Shown here: piece after piece, positions 8,778 to 17,796 of the stretch
Layout of the letters: each line of letters starts with the position of its first letter
Numbering within the stretch: the stretch's first letter is position 1
Assembly (NCBI GenBank): GCA_947588745.1
Contig: CANPYW010000018.1
Coordinates: 1-43,539 of the forward strand
Source: Candidatus Gastranaerophilales bacterium
GTDB taxonomy: Bacteria; Cyanobacteriota; Vampirovibrionia; Gastranaerophilales; Gastranaerophilaceae
DNA: 43,539 nt
Direction: 5' to 3'
Translations under genes and position numbers: made by a program
Notes under the pieces: model-generated
Told to the model about the DNA's origin: nothing
Seen by the model: the letters and a program-made list of their open reading frames with translations, nothing else
The model's database searches: none

Positions 8778-10772
8778 ATGAAAAAACTATTAAGCACAAC
8801 AATCGCAGTCGGTATTTTCACTTCAATGTCCATTGTCCCTGTATATGCAGATGTAGCTGCAGATGCACTGCCTCAATTGGGAAGTGCGCACAATGCAACG
8901 GTAACAACGCCTCAAGATAATAATATGAACGTACAGGTAAACGGCGGACAGGGAAGCGTCGGTACATTAAATTGGAAAGAATTTAACGTAGGTAAAGATG
9001 CTTCGGTTAATTTTGAATTTACCGCACATAACCAAACAGCATTAAACAGAGTAGACAAAGCCGGCGGCATGTCTCAAATATATGGTAAAATAACGGATTC
9101 GGGCTGCTACAATTGCGGTTACGAAGGCACCGGTAAAATTATTTTAATCAACCCTAACGGCGTAATGTTCGGTAACGGTGCAAATGTAGATGTAAATTCT
9201 TTTACTGTTTCCACTATGGATGGAACTTTCGATGCCCAAACAAATCAATTAAAACTTAACAAAACAGCAGACCAATCAGATTTCGGTATCGTTGTTTTAG
9301 AAGGTGCAAATGTTCATGGTGATAAAAACGTAACATTTGCTTCAAATAATATTACAACCTACACAGGTTCTAAAATTTCAACAAATACATTACCGAACGT
9401 AGATAAAGACTCATACGGAAAAGTAAAATTGGTTACCGCAGACGGTGTAAACTTTACATATTATAACAACGGTGCAATAAAAAATATTTCTGACCAGGTA
9501 AACTCAAATGACAAGATGTTATTACAAGTAAACGGCGAAATTGTTTCAGGTAACATTGATATGAGAAACTACTCAAACAATGAAGCAAGTGAAATCAACG
9601 TAAAAGATGCAACATTAAAAGCAACAAAAGCAGTATCAGGTAATGACGGAAACATTTGGTTAACAGCTTCAAACAAAGTTGTTGTTGAAGATACAACATT
9701 TACAACTCTTAACGCAGATGGTGCAGCAGATAGAAACGGTGGTAACGTTGTAATTCTTGCAGGTAACAAAGCTTCTGTAGGTTCAAGCAACATTGATGCA
9801 GTCGGTAATGTTCAAATAACATCTCAAAACGGTGATGCAGTTGTTGATGCTACAACAATTAAAACGGCAAAAGATTTTATTTTAACAGCAGCAGGAAAAG
9901 CTTCGGTTCAAAAAGCTTCCGATATCACGGCAAATAATGTTAAAATTGCCGGAGGAACAAGAGCTCAAGTCGTAACATCAAATGTTAAAGCTAACGGAAA
10001 TGTTGATTTAACCGGTGATATGGCTTGGTTCAACGGCTCAAATGTTAAAGGAAAAGAAATCAATGCAAAAGCAGGTAAGACTGATGTATTGGCAGAATCT
10101 TCAACATTAGAAGCTGATAAAATAACCCTTGATGCAGCACAAAACGTAACAGGTAATGTTGATGTTAAAGATAGTCAAACAAACATTTATGCAGGTAATG
10201 ACATTGACATAACTTTAGCTAACGTTGGAAACAGAGATAAAGGTCTAGTTGCTGAAGCAGGTCGTAACGTTACAGTTACAACTGACGGTACATTATCAGT
10301 ATCAAGATTAGTTGCAAAACAAGGTGATATGACAATCAATGCAGATAAAGTAATTGCAGGTCGTCCTTATACAACTGAAGAAAAAATCCCGGGTGATCCC
10401 AGCGAACGTTCTTACATATACGTAAAACACGGTAACTTTAATTCAAATACAACTAATGACAATTATACAGTAACAGCTTCTGATACGATTACGGAAGACG
10501 GTTTACATCAAGAAAGACATCATATCCAATATGGTGACGGCAATGAAAAAATCTTATTAATCAACGATAGACCGTATACTCCTCCTTTTGAAGAACCTGT
10601 AATTTCACATGAATATTCAATAAACAATGACCAATCAGAAATGTTAAATAAAATTCCTCGTCAACCTGAAGTATTCAACAACAAAACAAATATCACAAAT
10701 AACAGAGCTTCATTCGTAGATGTATTCGCTGCAGCAAGCCAAATAGAAATCGAAGATGACGAAGAAGAATAA
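8778..10772 (+). CDS. TpsA exoprotein 2 (filamentous haemagglutinin-type, TPS domain)
   Basis: 664 residues; signal peptide MKKLLSTTIAVGIFTS... cut after VYA. It is a close paralogue of the upstream exoprotein. The TPS domain (ALPQLGSAHNATVTTP, the CYNC pair, INPNGVMFGNG) and the first part of the beta-helix are nearly the same, as is a block near the C-terminus (VGNRD, TTDGTLSVS, HHIQYG). It lacks about 100 middle residues and the Pro/Gly-rich tail of copy 1, ending instead in an acidic DDEEE tail. A good ribosome binding site (AAAGGAAAG) precedes the ATG. It is probably exported by the same TpsB, and is likely an adhesin or released filament; the receptor is unknown. Confidence 0.92.
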   Translation: MKKLLSTTIAVGIFTSMSIVPVYADVAADALPQLGSAHNATVTTPQDNNMNVQVNGGQGSVGTLNWKEFNVGKDASVNFEFTAHNQTALNRVDKAGGMSQIYGKITDSGCYNCGYEGTGKIILINPNGVMFGNGANVDVNSFTVSTMDGTFDAQTNQLKLNKTADQSDFGIVVLEGANVHGDKNVTFASNNITTYTGSKISTNTLPNVDKDSYGKVKLVTADGVNFTYYNNGAIKNISDQVNSNDKMLLQVNGEIVSGNIDMRNYSNNEASEINVKDATLKATKAVSGNDGNIWLTASNKVVVEDTTFTTLNADGAADRNGGNVVILAGNKASVGSSNIDAVGNVQITSQNGDAVVDATTIKTAKDFILTAAGKASVQKASDITANNVKIAGGTRAQVVTSNVKANGNVDLTGDMAWFNGSNVKGKEINAKAGKTDVLAESSTLEADKITLDAAQNVTGNVDVKDSQTNIYAGNDIDITLANVGNRDKGLVAEAGRNVTVTTDGTLSVSRLVAKQGDMTINADKVIAGRPYTTEEKIPGDPSERSYIYVKHGNFNSNTTNDNYTVTASDTITEDGLHQERHHIQYGDGNEKILLINDRPYTPPFEEPVISHEYSINNDQSEMLNKIPRQPEVFNNKTNITNNRASFVDVFAAASQIEIEDDEEE

Positions 10773-10795
10773 CAAATAAAATAAATTACAAAATA

Positions 10796-10825
10796 AAAAA
10801 AGGAGCTTTAATAAGCTCCTTTTTT
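10796..10825 (+). terminator. Intrinsic terminator of tpsA2
   Basis: A 13-bp inverted repeat (10796-10808 and 10813-10825, core GGAGCTT/AAGCTCC) with a 4-nt loop is followed by T-rich sequence. Confidence 0.88.
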
Positions 10826-10884
10826 ATTTGACTAATGAGTATTTATTAAGATAACATGGATATATAACATGAGGATTTGTGGAT

Positions 10885-12642
10885 ATGAAAAAAAGTTTAT
10901 TTTACATTCTGGTAGTTTTATTGGCGGGACAGCAAGTATATGCAGATGCAATTATTACAAGGCCTAGATACACCGATAATTCGGCAATACAATCATCACG
11001 TATCTTATATTCAACGCATAATATTCCAAAAGAAAATAATGATTCATACAAATTCGCATTAAAGGAAATACAAAACCAAATAGAAATAAATCCTCATAAT
11101 TACTCATTATACATACATTTAGCGGATTTATATTTATCTTTAGGCGAATATCAAAAAGCCTTTGACGAACTTACATATATAAACACACTGAATAAACAAA
11201 ATAAAATTGATGAAGCAGTAAAACAAGAAGCAAAATTATTATTCGATAAATTAAGAAAAATTCCAAAGTATGATAAAACAAAGTCTTATTATTATACAAA
11301 TATGGCAATCCTCGCATTAATTACGAATAATACACAGCTTGCACAAGAATATCTCATTGCCGGATTAAACAGTAATAATGATGGTAATTTCGTAAAAAAT
11401 GCTTTAATAAATGCAATAGATAGCATAGAAGATGTTAATACGGCAATAAATATATGCGATAATGTCTTACAAAAAAAAGTCAATGATGTTGAAATCATGC
11501 AGCTAAAAGCAAAATATCTTATGCAATCCGACAAAAAAACCGAGGCACTTCAAGAATACATCAAAATATTAGATATAAAACCAGAGGATGAAGATGTAAA
11601 ATATTCTATATATAAGTTGCTTTCGGCAAAAAATGCTTCCGAAAAAGAGATTTTTAAAACAATATATAAATCGGACAAACCGGATTTAGAAAAAGCTTAT
11701 ACAGAGTTTTCGAGCATGTTATTAAAGAATAATGACATATCCGGGGCATTAGAATATGCAAAGTTGCTTGTAAATAAGTATCCCGACAATGCTAACGGTT
11801 ATATTACATTATCCGAAATATACAGACGAGAAGGAAAATTAAAGGAATCTTACGACGTATTATCGGTAGTAAGAGATAAAGCAGATACGAACGAAGAAAT
11901 AAGCAAGTATAATGTTTTACTTGCAAAATTATCGGATGCACCATTAGCAGAAGCTAATTCATTAATGGCATCGGGTTTATACGAACAAGCATTGGAAGTT
12001 CTTGAATCTTCGGCAAGTCAGGAAAATTTATATGTTTTACTTGCAATGTCAAGGGCTAATTACTTTTTAAAACGAACTCAAACATCATTGGATTTATTAA
12101 ATAAAGCAATGACATTATATCCCAATAATTCCGATGTTTACTGTGCTTTTTCTTATATATACCTTCAAGAAAAAGATATTGAAAGTTCAAGAAAATATAT
12201 TAACCAATCTTTAAAAATAAATCCGAATAATTCAACTGCATTAACGCTTCTGGACTTAATTAACAATGCGGAAACGGATAAATATCATAATCAAATAGCC
12301 GATTGTATCGAGTCACAAAACTATGGTGAAGCAATAAGACTTATTAATGAAGCATTAAAAATAAACAAAAAGGATGCCTTGCTTTATTATTACAGAGGCT
12401 TGACATATATAGCTCAAAATAACTATGCCGCTTCTACCGCAGAGCTGTACAAATGTTTGGAGTTCGATAAAAATAACATCCTCGCAAATTTTTATTTGGG
12501 AATAGCATTTGATAATTTAGCGGAAAAAAGTAATGCACTTATGTATTATCAAAAATTCATAAGCATGCTTCCAAACGATGATTTTGGCGAGAGTGAACGT
12601 AAAGAATACGCTAAATCCAGAATAGAAAAGCTCAAAATATAA
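10885..12642 (+). CDS. Exported tetratricopeptide-repeat protein
   Basis: 585 residues from the ATG at 10885, with GAGG 10 nt upstream; a GTG at 10879 would add two residues. A signal peptide (MKKSLFYILVVLLAGQQVYA) is followed by helical TPR-type repeats along most of the chain. Examples are SLYIHLADLYLSLGEYQKAF near residue 70, NGYITLSEIYRREGKLKESY near 310, SDVYCAFSYIYLQEKDIESS near 420 and LLYYYRGLTYIAQNNYAAS near 500. It is predicted to be a periplasmic or surface scaffold that binds other proteins. It lies directly after the two exoproteins but behind a terminator, so a role in their secretion or assembly is only suggested by position. It ends 2 bp from the convergent kinase gene. Confidence 0.8.
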   Translation: MKKSLFYILVVLLAGQQVYADAIITRPRYTDNSAIQSSRILYSTHNIPKENNDSYKFALKEIQNQIEINPHNYSLYIHLADLYLSLGEYQKAFDELTYINTLNKQNKIDEAVKQEAKLLFDKLRKIPKYDKTKSYYYTNMAILALITNNTQLAQEYLIAGLNSNNDGNFVKNALINAIDSIEDVNTAINICDNVLQKKVNDVEIMQLKAKYLMQSDKKTEALQEYIKILDIKPEDEDVKYSIYKLLSAKNASEKEIFKTIYKSDKPDLEKAYTEFSSMLLKNNDISGALEYAKLLVNKYPDNANGYITLSEIYRREGKLKESYDVLSVVRDKADTNEEISKYNVLLAKLSDAPLAEANSLMASGLYEQALEVLESSASQENLYVLLAMSRANYFLKRTQTSLDLLNKAMTLYPNNSDVYCAFSYIYLQEKDIESSRKYINQSLKINPNNSTALTLLDLINNAETDKYHNQIADCIESQNYGEAIRLINEALKINKKDALLYYYRGLTYIAQNNYAASTAELYKCLEFDKNNILANFYLGIAFDNLAEKSNALMYYQKFISMLPNDDFGESERKEYAKSRIEKLKI

Positions 12643-12644
12643 GC

Positions 12645-13694
12645 TTAAGTTTCATATATTTGAACTTTAAAATCAGGATGTAAATCCAGCCTTTTTTTGA
12701 TTTCTTTAAAGGATATAAACCCGCTTTGAGCACCGTATTTTTCAACAACGGCAGCGGCACCGACTGAAGCATATTTAAGCGATTTTATTATATCACCGTC
12801 CGTTTTAATGTATGATGCTACAAAAGTCGAAGAGAAAGCATCACCGGCACCAAGAGTGCTTACGACCTTTGCGGGGAATTCACAGCACTGATAGTACTTT
12901 TTGCCGTCATATACATAAACGCCGTTTTTACCGTCGGTAATAATATTTATTTGAGTTTTCTTAGAATGAATTTCTTTTAGCATTTTAATTACATCAGGAT
13001 GAATTAATTCATCGGAAAATTTTTCTTCTTTTGTATCCGGACGAACTTCAATACCTGTAAGCATGGAAGCTTCATCTTTATTGAGAATTATAACATCAGC
13101 AGCTTTTAAAACACTTGTAATATGTTTTTTCCCTTGTTTAATACTGCTTGTACCTAAATTTATAGCTAAATTTACATCGTTTTTATCTGCAAACTCAGCC
13201 AAATCATCAAGTATTTTGGTGGAATTACCATTCAAAGGAGCTAAATAAAGCCATTTTGATTTTTTTATTTTATCAAGTTTTATATCATCCAATTCCAACT
13301 GAGCATTTGCCCCTCTGTGAGCAAGAACGGTTCTATCCCCCTGAAAGCTTGTTAATATAATAGAAAAACCTGTTTTATAATGTTTTGATTTAATAATGTT
13401 AGAGGTATCCACCCCAAATTCTTCCAATGCGGATATAATTTTTTGAGCCTGAATTTCATCGCCGATTTTAACAATAGCAGATGTTTTAAGCCCTAATTGG
13501 GCAAAATTTGTGGCGGTATTAATTGCCCCGCCGCCTGTTTGAAAATCAAAATTATCGATTTCTATTTTGGCTCCGTAGGGGTATGCCATAAACTCCTTTT
13601 TATTGTTTAAAGAACTTACGGATACTATATTTGCGGCATCCGACTCAATAAAAGCATCCAGCGTTGCACTTCCAATTGTTATTACATCAAACAT
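12645..13694 (-). CDS. PfkB/ribokinase-family carbohydrate or nucleoside kinase
   Basis: 349 residues. The N-terminal family signature is seen at GGGAINTATNFAQLGLK (about 53-69). The C-terminal signature STLGAGDAF carries the anion-hole Gly-Ala-Gly and catalytic base Asp284. ATP-site residues around NKDEASML and ITDGKNGVYVYDG are also typical. The enzyme phosphorylates a sugar, nucleoside or sugar phosphate with ATP in the cytosol; the substrate cannot be fixed from sequence, though ribokinase or adenosine kinase activity is plausible. A good ribosome binding site (GAAGGA) precedes the ATG. Confidence 0.85.
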   Translation of the reverse strand: MFDVITIGSATLDAFIESDAANIVSVSSLNNKKEFMAYPYGAKIEIDNFDFQTGGGAINTATNFAQLGLKTSAIVKIGDEIQAQKIISALEEFGVDTSNIIKSKHYKTGFSIILTSFQGDRTVLAHRGANAQLELDDIKLDKIKKSKWLYLAPLNGNSTKILDDLAEFADKNDVNLAINLGTSSIKQGKKHITSVLKAADVIILNKDEASMLTGIEVRPDTKEEKFSDELIHPDVIKMLKEIHSKKTQINIITDGKNGVYVYDGKKYYQCCEFPAKVVSTLGAGDAFSSTFVASYIKTDGDIIKSLKYASVGAAAVVEKYGAQSGFISFKEIKKRLDLHPDFKVQIYET

Positions 13695-13725
13695 AAATAA
13701 TTCCTTCTATTAATAATATTATACA

Positions 13726-14628
13726 CTAAACAGCCCTCGGATGTGCATTTTCATAAGATTGTCTTAATTTTTCCATTGAAACATGGGTATATATTTGAGT
13801 ATTACTTATACTGCTATGCCCTAAAAGTTCTTGAACAACTCTTAAATCAGCACCATTTTCAAGCATTTTTGTAGCGAAACTGTGTCTAAACATGTGTGGA
13901 GTGATGTGTTTAGGCAGTTCTATTTTTTCCATAAGCCCGTTGAGTGCTTTTCTTACACTCTGCGGCTGTAATCTGAACCCTGTTTTATTAATAAAAACAG
14001 GCGAATTTGATTTTTGTTTATCATCTTTAAAAATCAAATATCGGACAGTTTTTATATAAGTTTCAAGAAAGTCTTTTGCACGTTTGGAAACAAGTACAAT
14101 TCTTTCTTTTGAACCTTTTCCGAATACTTTTATTTCATTCTCCTCAAGATTAAGATTTTCGAAATTTAAGCTGCTTAGCTCGGAAATACGCATGCCCGTG
14201 GCATAAAGCAGTTCGAGAATGGTTCTGTTTCTGTATCCTGCTGGTGAATCCATTTTTAAATTATTCATAATTTGTTCTATTTCGGCTTCAGATAAGAATT
14301 TAGGCAAAGACTTTCCTGTTTTTGGAGAATGAACACCCAGAGCGGGATTTGCGTCGATAACTTTTTCTCTGTATAAGAACCTATAGAAAGTACGTAAAGA
14401 GGCTATTTTACGTGCAGTAGTTTTTTTAGAATAATTAAATTGTTGAATATAGAACAAATAATCTCTGATAATTTGATAGCTGACATCTTTAATCGAGCGT
14501 TTATCAAGCCAGACCAAAAAGCTTAAAATATCGGAAGAATAAGCACAAAGAGTATGAGGTGAAAAATTTTTTTCCACCTCAAGATACAATTTAAACTCTT
14601 GAAAATATTTTCTTGATAATTCTTCCAT
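13726..14628 (-). CDS. Tyrosine recombinase XerC/XerD type
   Basis: 300 residues, the standard Xer length. A SAM-like N-terminal core-binding domain (about 5-95) is followed by the catalytic domain. The active site is complete: Arg147 (ATGMRISELS), Lys171 (GKGSKER), His245 and Arg248 (HITPHMFRHS), His271 (LGHSS) and Tyr280. Full length, a housekeeping context and no adjacent mobile genes argue for the chromosome-dimer resolution recombinase, not a phage integrase. I cannot say whether it is XerC or XerD. No strong Shine-Dalgarno precedes the ATG. Confidence 0.88.
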   Translation of the reverse strand: MEELSRKYFQEFKLYLEVEKNFSPHTLCAYSSDILSFLVWLDKRSIKDVSYQIIRDYLFYIQQFNYSKKTTARKIASLRTFYRFLYREKVIDANPALGVHSPKTGKSLPKFLSEAEIEQIMNNLKMDSPAGYRNRTILELLYATGMRISELSSLNFENLNLEENEIKVFGKGSKERIVLVSKRAKDFLETYIKTVRYLIFKDDKQKSNSPVFINKTGFRLQPQSVRKALNGLMEKIELPKHITPHMFRHSFATKMLENGADLRVVQELLGHSSISNTQIYTHVSMEKLRQSYENAHPRAV

Positions 14629-14678
14629 CGAATAAGATTGTAGAAAATTTTCAAGAAAAAATCAAGTAAATAGTGTTA

Positions 14679-15854
14679 TTAAGTAGCATTATAAAACTTA
14701 TAACCGTTCAAGACTTCATTAAATATTTCTTTGAAATCAGACGATTTAGTTTGAGGATAAATAAACTCACCAAGCAATTCTCTATTTTGAGCATTATATA
14801 TCTTTGTTCTTGAAATTTCACTTGATTTTGTATACATAACTCGATTTACACTATTTTGGTCTGAAGCCATTTTGTTTCTTTCTTCGGCAGCAAGATTACT
14901 AGCCATATCAAGTATTTTTGTTTTATCAGAGAATGAAAAATTATTCCATTTATTAGGCTGTACATAAAACCTATTTTCATTTTCCAAAATTTCATGATTA
15001 ACGAAGTATTCTGAATAAATATTATTTTTTGTAGTATATACATAATAGTTAATTTTTTGACTAAATTCTGGATCATTTTGAATTTCATAACTAAATTTTG
15101 CAAAAAGAGCAGCAAATAATCCGAGCAATAAGCAAGGTAAAGCGAAAACAGCTAATACACCGAAAATTATAGCTTGCTTGCGTTGACTACTGTTAAATTT
15201 ATTAATATATTTAGGATTTTTGTTTTTAAACGCCCATTCATTACCCTTAAATCCGCAAATTAAAGCGAAAGTCAAAGAGGCTGGAGTAAAAAACAATATG
15301 AGCATAAAAAGAGGGATATAAGATTTATTAAACAGCCCCCAAATCCAAGTGCCGAAAAAAGCACCCCAATTAAATTTCTTATTATTATTAGGCGGGCATT
15401 TAGATGTAACCGCACCTTTTTTAGAAAACAAATATAACATAATAAACAAATTAATCAGAATACACAGATAGAACAAGTATGAAATTGCACCCTGTGCAAA
15501 AAAAGATAACGCAGAAATCAGATAAATTGCAGCACATAAAATATTTACATTGGAAGAAACTTTTCCGTTAATATCATTAAGCCTTCTGAATATATTAGAG
15601 CAAAATAAAACGGATACAAGAATAACCGTAATCAGTTGCCATAATTGCATACCAATCGGAGCAGTCAAAAATATTTTGCCAAAATTAAATAAATCAGACA
15701 ATGAAGTAATGTGACGCCCTAAATATATTTGATACGGAAGATTAACAAAGGATGAAATCAAAACAATATACAAATAATTCAAAAAGAAATCATATCTGCT
15801 GATAACCCCGTCAAATGAATATAATTTTGTATTAACTTTTAAAGTTTTAAGCAT
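14679..15854 (-). CDS. Multi-spanning membrane protein, DUF805-like N-terminus with a DUF2628-like segment
   Basis: 391 residues. The first 150 residues resemble DUF805: a 'SFDGVISRYDFFLNYLY' start, several membrane helices and the RRLNDING motif. A second membrane part follows, with WGAFFGTWIWGLFNKSYIP and a NEWAFKNKN motif after the last helices, like DUF2628 proteins. The last 130 residues are soluble and unrecognised. A strong AGGAGG lies 8 nt upstream of the ATG. Function unknown. Confidence 0.7.
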   Translation of the reverse strand: MLKTLKVNTKLYSFDGVISRYDFFLNYLYIVLISSFVNLPYQIYLGRHITSLSDLFNFGKIFLTAPIGMQLWQLITVILVSVLFCSNIFRRLNDINGKVSSNVNILCAAIYLISALSFFAQGAISYLFYLCILINLFIMLYLFSKKGAVTSKCPPNNNKKFNWGAFFGTWIWGLFNKSYIPLFMLILFFTPASLTFALICGFKGNEWAFKNKNPKYINKFNSSQRKQAIIFGVLAVFALPCLLLGLFAALFAKFSYEIQNDPEFSQKINYYVYTTKNNIYSEYFVNHEILENENRFYVQPNKWNNFSFSDKTKILDMASNLAAEERNKMASDQNSVNRVMYTKSSEISRTKIYNAQNRELLGEFIYPQTKSSDFKEIFNEVLNGYKFYNAT

Positions 15855-16035
15855 TTATTTATACCTCCTATTTAACTTAGGATTATCCTTCATTTTTAAT
15901 AAGAATGCAAAATATTACAAATCATGACAATTTATATTAAGAAAAATTAACGAAGGATAAACCATGCTAAAAGCCATGTCCACATGGTTTTTGAGAAACA
16001 GAAAACATTAGTTTATATGTATAATAAACATTTTG

Positions 16036-16064
16036 TTGAGTTCTTGTTTTGGATTGTTTATAAT
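16036..16064 (+). promoter_or_regulatory. Promoter of yggS-sepF
   Basis: TTGAGT at 16036-16041 and TATAAT at 16059-16064 are separated by 17 bp, about 40 bp before the yggS start. This is a near-consensus housekeeping promoter. Confidence 0.65.
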
Positions 16065-16106
16065 AAAAACAGTGTTTTGATTACATGAGGTGAAACCGCA
16101 AATTTA

Positions 16107-16766
16107 ATGGATAAAGTTCTTTTAAATTATCAAAAAATCAAAGCACAGATTGCACCTTATAATCCAACGATAGTTGCCGTAACCAAATATTTTGACGAAA
16201 AACAGATAATTAAATATTATGAACTGGGTTTACGTAATTTTGGGGAAAACAGAATAAAAGATGCCATTGAAAAAATGGAAAAATTACCTGAAGAGATAAT
16301 AAAATCAAGTAGATTTCACTTTATAGGGCATTTACAGACAAATAAAGCGAAATTAGCCACAGGTAAATTTGATTTAATACATTCGGTTGATTCCGTAAAA
16401 CTTGCAGAAATTATCAATGAATCAGCAAAAGATAAAGGTATAATACAAAAAATTCTTATTCAAATAAACAATGCAAGGGAAATTCAAAAATCAGGGTTTA
16501 TGCCGGAAGAAGTTCATAATGCGGTAAGAGAAATTCTTGAAATGAAATCGGTAAAACTTTGCGGTGTAATGAATATAGCTCCGTTAAATTGCGAAGAAGA
16601 AAAACTTCATAAATTATTTCGGAATATCAAACAAATAAATGATGACTTACAATCTGAATTTAGATTAGAATTAAATTACATATCGATGGGTATGAGTAAC
16701 GATTACAAAATAGCACTGAGTGAAGGTGCAACAATAATAAGACTAGGCAGAATACTTTTTAAATAA
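16107..16766 (+). CDS. yggS: YggS/PLPBP-family pyridoxal-phosphate homeostasis protein
   Basis: 219 residues, the usual size for the family. The alanine-racemase-like barrel shows the PLP lysine at Lys27 in TIVAVTK, the family motif FGENRIKDA, FHFIGHLQTNK, and the C-terminal SMGMSNDYKIA...GATIIRLGR that binds the cofactor phosphate. It has no known enzymatic activity and buffers PLP and amino-acid pools in the cytosol. It is followed 16 bp later by sepF, an arrangement found in Cyanobacteria and Gram-positives, where yggS-type genes sit in the division cluster. Confidence 0.93.
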   Translation: MDKVLLNYQKIKAQIAPYNPTIVAVTKYFDEKQIIKYYELGLRNFGENRIKDAIEKMEKLPEEIIKSSRFHFIGHLQTNKAKLATGKFDLIHSVDSVKLAEIINESAKDKGIIQKILIQINNAREIQKSGFMPEEVHNAVREILEMKSVKLCGVMNIAPLNCEEEKLHKLFRNIKQINDDLQSEFRLELNYISMGMSNDYKIALSEGATIIRLGRILFK

Positions 16767-16782
16767 TACGGGAGGAAGAACA

Positions 16783-17277
16783 TTGGCAGTTGCAGACAAA
16801 TTTAAATCAATAATTGATTTCTTAACATCAGGATTTGATGGCAGAGAAGACAGCATTTATGATGAAATGATGGATGAAGAAGGAAGTGCGGATTATCCTA
16901 CACAGAATAATTTGGCATTAAATCCCTCTTTTAAACCTCAAGACGAAAAAAATCAAAATTTAAAAGTTGTATCTCATCCTAATTACAAAGGATACGAGGT
17001 TATGGTATGCGAACCCCGCTCATACGAGGATTCAATATCAATTGTAAAACATTTAAAAGACAGAAAAACAATAGTTTTAAATTTACATTTATTGGATAAA
17101 GAACAAGCTTTAAGAATAGTTGACTTCTTATGCGGTGCAACACACGCACTGAACGGAAGCCAGCAAAAAATCGGTGATTCCGTATTTATCTTCACTCCCG
17201 TTAATGTTGCACTGTCTGCGGAATCACAAAAAAGCCAATTAATAAGAGATGCATTGTGGAACCAACCGCAAGCATAG
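16783..17277 (+). CDS. sepF: Cell-division protein SepF
   Basis: 164 residues. The start is TTG at 16783, supported by GGAGG 7 nt upstream. The N-terminal stretch binds membrane in known SepF proteins; an acidic linker follows. The C-terminal core (about 75-155) has the SepF fold pattern: VCEPRSYEDSISIVKHLKD, TIVLNLHLLDKEQALRIVDF, and GDSVFIFTPVNV. SepF polymerises and tethers FtsZ to the membrane at the division site. Its presence with an LPS enzyme is one reason to place the organism near Cyanobacteria. Confidence 0.95.
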   Translation: MAVADKFKSIIDFLTSGFDGREDSIYDEMMDEEGSADYPTQNNLALNPSFKPQDEKNQNLKVVSHPNYKGYEVMVCEPRSYEDSISIVKHLKDRKTIVLNLHLLDKEQALRIVDFLCGATHALNGSQQKIGDSVFIFTPVNVALSAESQKSQLIRDALWNQPQA

Positions 17278-17310
17278 AATAAGTTTTGGGGATTAGTAAT
17301 ATATAAAATA

Positions 17311-17341
17311 AAAAATGAGGAAGTAATTTCCTCATTTTTTA
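17311..17341. terminator. Terminator at the end of yggS-sepF
   Basis: A 13-bp inverted repeat (17311-17323, 17329-17341; core TGAGGAA/TTCCTCA) is flanked by A- and T-runs. It serves the sepF side and overlaps the 3' end of the opposite-strand small membrane gene. Confidence 0.85.
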
Positions 17342-17623
17342 TTTTGCTGCCGTTGAATTTTCTGGTAAATTTTTGTATCTGTAATATAAAATTAAATCGG
17401 TCATAACAAATATAAAATTTAAAAGGTACAACCAAATAACATAATCAAAATGAAAAAAAGCTTTATAAGTAATACCAAGCACATAACCCATATTAATCAG
17501 CCATAAAAAAAGTATACTTTTCCCTTTAACATTTTTGGTTTTATAAGTTTTAGATACTTGAAACGGCCAACTGCTGCCCCAGCAAAGCATCATGCCCGCT
17601 TCCAAAACAGAACCGATATCCAT
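17339..17623 (-). CDS. Small membrane protein, SemiSWEET/PQ-loop-like
   Basis: 94 residues with three hydrophobic helices, the arrangement of half-transporter SemiSWEETs. The first helix has the PQ-loop-like WPFQVSKTYKTKNVKG stretch, where a Pro-Gln or equivalent sits in the helix that opens and closes the pore (here Pro-Phe-Gln). GGAGG precedes the ATG at a good distance. SemiSWEETs act as dimers moving sugars; here the similarity is by pattern only. Confidence 0.6.
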   Translation of the reverse strand: MDIGSVLEAGMMLCWGSSWPFQVSKTYKTKNVKGKSILFLWLINMGYVLGITYKAFFHFDYVIWLYLLNFIFVMTDLILYYRYKNLPENSTAAK

Positions 17624-17796
17624 TTAATACCTCCATAGCGTAATTATAACAATTAATTTTTATCACGATAAAAAAAAGTTAGCAAATCATAATTAATTTA
17701 TGTAAAAGATTATTTTTCCAAATAATCATACAAATACTGTAAAAAAAATATTTATATGGTAAAATTCAGATGATATGTTAGCGGAGATTAGGGATA

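Noticed and set aside
13726-14628. Xer-type recombinase considered as the integrase of the accessory element
   Set aside because: It lies 22 kb away in a housekeeping context on the other side of the tRNA and has the length and motifs of a chromosomal Xer protein.
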